This document shows, piece after piece, positions 14,482-16,156 of a stretch of DNA of 16,156 nt. The notes below the pieces were generated by a model. The model did no database searches, had not been told where the DNA came from, and was given only the letters and a program-made list of their open reading frames with translations. The stretch is from positions 1-16,156 of the forward strand of contig JANXSC010000309.1 in assembly GCA_025352845.1 (NCBI GenBank), given 5' to 3'. The position numbers were made by a program, and so were the translations under genes. This stretch comes from Opitutaceae bacterium (lineage in GTDB: Bacteria; Verrucomicrobiota; Verrucomicrobiia; Opitutales; Opitutaceae). Positions within the stretch are counted from its first letter, which is position 1. Every line of letters begins with the position of its first letter.

Positions 14482-15372
14482 TCACACGGAATTCGGCGGC
14501 GCTTTTCGCACCGTGGGGTTGAGCCGGCTGCGGCGGAGGTGACGGACCAATCCGTAGAAAATGTAGCCGAGACAGACGACCAGAAGTCCAATTTCCTTGT
14601 AGAAAACGATGAGCCCGATCACCGCGAGCACGACGATGAACGGCCGGAATTTTGTCTGCGTCTGTAAATCAACCTTCTTGCCGCTCGGATAACGCACCGT
14701 GCTCATCATCAGAAAAGCGACGAGCAGCATCAGCGGTGGCATCGCGAGCGCCCACGACTTCAGCGATTTGTCCCGGTCTGCGAGGTCGAGGAGAAACAAT
14801 ACCGTGGCCGCGACGGTCGAGGCGGCCGCCGGCACCGGCAAGCCGACGAAGTCCTTGCTCGAATCCTTCTGCGCCGGATGGAGGAGGGGATTGGTGATGA
14901 CGTTGAACCGCGCCAGCCGCATCGCCGCGCAGAGGAGGTAAATGAACCCGACAAAGCCCCCGATGATGCGAAACCACTCGATGCCCTGCGTCGGCGATAG
15001 AATCAGGTAGAGCATCAGCAGCGCCGGCGCCATGCCGAAGGAGATGACGTCCGCCAGCGAATCGAATTCCGCGCCGAACAGCGACTCACGTCCCCCCATC
15101 CGTGCCAATCGACCGTCGAGCGAATCAAACGCCGCCGCGGCGAAAATCAGCCACACGGCATACTTGTAGTGTTCCCCGCTGGTGGCGCCGTTGTATTCTC
15201 CCAGCGCCGAAGTCTCCGCCAACCGCGCTTGGATGCACTGCACGATCGCCATGAAACCACAGAAGAGATTTCCCGCCGTCATCAGGTTGGGCAGGAAATA
15301 AATCCGGCTCGCCTGCGTGACGTTGTAGGGATCCTCGGGATCGCGGGGGGGGCGCGGATTTCGCAGGCTCAT
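14482..15372 (-). CDS. pssA: CDP-diacylglycerol-serine O-phosphatidyltransferase
   Basis: The 296-residue integral membrane protein has the exact CDP-alcohol phosphotransferase signature D86-G-x2-A-R-x8-G100-x3-D104-x3-D108 (LDGRLARMGG to FDSLAD). It should join CDP-diacylglycerol and serine to make phosphatidylserine, the precursor of phosphatidylethanolamine. The N-terminal FLPNLMTAGNLFCGF and the several hydrophobic helices fit the Bacillus-type PssA rather than the soluble E. coli type. A closely related phosphatidyltransferase cannot be fully excluded. Its ATG overlaps the stop of the RelE-like gene as ATGA, so the two are probably translationally coupled. Codons before it lack a Shine-Dalgarno motif. 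No decarboxylase gene (psd) is in the window. Confidence 0.9.
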   Translation of the reverse strand: MSLRNPRPPRDPEDPYNVTQASRIYFLPNLMTAGNLFCGFMAIVQCIQARLAETSALGEYNGATSGEHYKYAVWLIFAAAAFDSLDGRLARMGGRESLFGAEFDSLADVISFGMAPALLMLYLILSPTQGIEWFRIIGGFVGFIYLLCAAMRLARFNVITNPLLHPAQKDSSKDFVGLPVPAAASTVAATVLFLLDLADRDKSLKSWALAMPPLMLLVAFLMMSTVRYPSGKKVDLQTQTKFRPFIVVLAVIGLIVFYKEIGLLVVCLGYIFYGLVRHLRRSRLNPTVRKAPPNSV

Positions 15373-15719
15373 TTCGTGAGGCTTTCGAGGTATTTCCAGA
15401 ACTTGGAGTGTTGCTCCACCAACTGCTGTTCCGACACCGGGAGCTTGTTGCGCAGGAGAAAATCTTCGAGCGAATTACGGTGGAGGATGTAGTCGACGTG
15501 CAACGTCTCGCCCTGCGCCTCGAAATAGAAACGAAAATCCCGCGCGCGCAGCCGGTAGAGCGACTTCGTGCCGCGGCGGAACTGCCCGAGCGGCTCCCGC
15601 GGCTGCGCGAGGTCCGCCGGCTTCAGGCTCGTGATGGGATCAAGGGCGTCGAGCTGCGCGAGCTTGTCGAGCCGGTTCAACTCGTGCATCGCTTGCGCGG
15701 AAAAAGTGACCTGATACAT
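15369..15719 (-). CDS. RelE/ParE-fold protein, toxin-like
   Basis: The 116-residue protein has the small RelE/ParE pattern: YQVTFSAQAMHELNRL (2-17) as strand plus helix, then LGQFRRGTKSLYRLRARDFRFYFE (44-67) and LHVDYILHRNSLEDFLLR (73-90) as the central strands. The basic cluster RLRARDFR is where RelE toxins bind the ribosome. Family members usually degrade mRNA on the ribosome or inhibit gyrase, with an antitoxin alongside. No recognisable antitoxin is seen; the upstream ORF is only 27 codons and basic. The ATG at 15719 begins the conserved fold; the frame is open upstream to 15929 but that part is not family-like. It overlaps pssA by 4 bp, suggesting a housekeeping or regulatory role rather than a mobile toxin module. 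Confidence 0.7.
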   Translation of the reverse strand: MYQVTFSAQAMHELNRLDKLAQLDALDPITSLKPADLAQPREPLGQFRRGTKSLYRLRARDFRFYFEAQGETLHVDYILHRNSLEDFLLRNKLPVSEQQLVEQHSKFWKYLESLTK

Positions 15720-15723
15720 GCGG

Positions 15724-15807
15724 CTAGTCCCGGCGGCGGCGCGCCCCGGCCCGGGCCGTCTTGGCGGCCAGCTTTGCGCCCCCCGAAGTTTCCATCGTTC
15801 TCTCCAT
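15724..15807 (-). CDS. Putative 27-residue basic peptide upstream of the RelE-like gene
   Basis: A short ORF of 27 codons starts with ATG (15807-15805) preceded by GGGAG at 5-nt spacing, the best Shine-Dalgarno match in the window. It ends with TAG only 4 nt before the RelE-like ATG. The peptide begins MERTMETSGG and ends ARAGARRRRD, with eight basic and three acidic residues. A second ATG lies at codon 5. It could be a leader peptide whose translation controls the RelE-like gene, a very short antitoxin, or a chance ORF. No family is recognised. Confidence 0.4.
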   Translation of the reverse strand: MERTMETSGGAKLAAKTARAGARRRRD

Positions 15808-15870
15808 AAAGACTCCCAGTCTATCCCCGCGCCTCTTTGTCGCAACGCTATTCCTGCCGGAAGGCATCCC

Positions 15871-15993
15871 GGGGTGCATCTCAGTTTCTTGCACGCATCG
15901 TTGGGAGAAAATGCGCTGCGGCGTAGCACTATGCCGTCTGCCCGCGCTGCGCGTGGCGTCGGCCGTCACTGCAAAAAACTGAGATGCGCCCCA
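15871..15993. repeat. Long inverted repeat with internal hairpin (candidate MITE or structured RNA)
   Basis: The arms 15871-15893 and 15970-15992 pair over 22 of 23 positions, counting one G-T pair (15875/15988); the single mismatch is 15888/15975. The core gcatctcagttt at 15876-15887 matches perfectly. Inside the 76-nt loop, 15919-15925 and 15930-15936 form a second hairpin with a 4-nt loop. The element lies in the 296-bp noncoding gap (15808-16103) between the RelE operon and the ilvA-like gene. No clear target-site duplication is seen. It could be a small nonautonomous mobile element, a RAYT-type palindromic repeat or an RNA leader. Confidence 0.65.
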
Positions 15994-16103
15994 CCCGGGC
16001 GGTGCTGAAAGCAACACCGGGTTGACGACACGCGCCGCGACCGCCGCGTCTGTCATCACGCCGTTTTGTTTTTCCCTCCGCCCTGCACGCGGTATGACGA
16101 TTC

Positions 16104-16156
16104 ATGCCCGTTACCCTGTCCGATATCCGCGCCGCCGCGCGCCGCATCGCGGGCGG
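16104..16156 (+). CDS. ilvA: Threonine ammonia-lyase, N-terminal fragment (runs off window)
   Basis: Only 17 complete codons plus two bases are visible. MPVTLSDIRAAARRIAG matches the usual N-terminus of PLP-dependent threonine dehydratases (a TLxDIxxAxxRIxG pattern preceding the first helix). The enzyme would deaminate threonine to 2-oxobutanoate for isoleucine synthesis. No Shine-Dalgarno motif precedes the ATG. The call rests on a very short stretch; serine racemase or another fold-type II enzyme is possible. The upstream gap holds the long inverted repeat, which could affect its expression. Confidence 0.55.
   Translation, partial: MPVTLSDIRAAARRIAG

Noticed and set aside
14334..14667. ORFs of 85 and 109 codons in the dnaN-pssA gap
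   Set aside because: Both run into pssA in a different frame or on the opposite strand and show no recognisable features or start signals.

Overview
The window is high-GC bacterial chromosome with tightly packed genes. The mix of products (a NamZ-type muramidase, a lipoprotein amidase, a complete molybdopterin synthesis set, an LptC-like protein that implies a Gram-negative envelope, DnaN, a Bacillus-type phosphatidylserine synthase), the near absence of Shine-Dalgarno motifs, and several short intergenic repeats suggest Verrucomicrobiota, probably an Opitutaceae-like lineage. That placement is inference from gene flavour; no rRNA or tRNA is present to test it.

Region 1 (1-2606): a divergent cell-wall pair, namZ on the minus strand and a lipoprotein N-acetylmuramoyl-L-alanine amidase on the plus strand, both predicted to be exported. 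Region 2 (2581-10289): a minus-strand run read in the order moeA, moaC, moaD, a nuclease-domain fragment, a DNA adenine methyltransferase, a BsuBI/PstI-family restriction enzyme, moaE, a small membrane protein and gnd, ending in a good intrinsic terminator. moaA lies divergently from moeA at 10375. Together moaA, moaC, moaD, moaE and moeA take GTP to molybdopterin and insert Mo; moaB/mog, mobA and a molybdate transporter are not in the window.

The main oddity is that moaD and moaE, whose products form one enzyme, are split by a 3-kb restriction-modification island. Its three genes overlap stop-to-start. The first (7640-8182) looks like only the N-terminal PD-(D/E)xK nuclease domain of a type ISP restriction enzyme, cut off and translationally linked to the PstI-type methyltransferase. 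It is either a remnant or a stand-alone accessory nuclease, and it is the best candidate here for something undescribed.

Region 3 (10375-13030): moaA, an LptC-like exported protein, and a convergent membrane protein of unknown function. Region 4 (13130-14254): dnaN, without dnaA or recF beside it. Region 5 (14482-15807): a minus-strand operon of a 27-codon basic ORF, a RelE/ParE-fold protein and pssA. Region 6 (15808-16156): a noncoding stretch with a long inverted repeat, then the first 17 codons of a probable threonine ammonia-lyase gene running off the window end.

Noncoding structure is unusually rich: nested inverted repeats at 1-99, a 10-bp bulged hairpin at 8521-8544, a 7-bp tandem repeat at 9031-9072, an 8-bp tandem repeat at 10295-10334, and a 23-bp-arm inverted repeat at 15871-15993.
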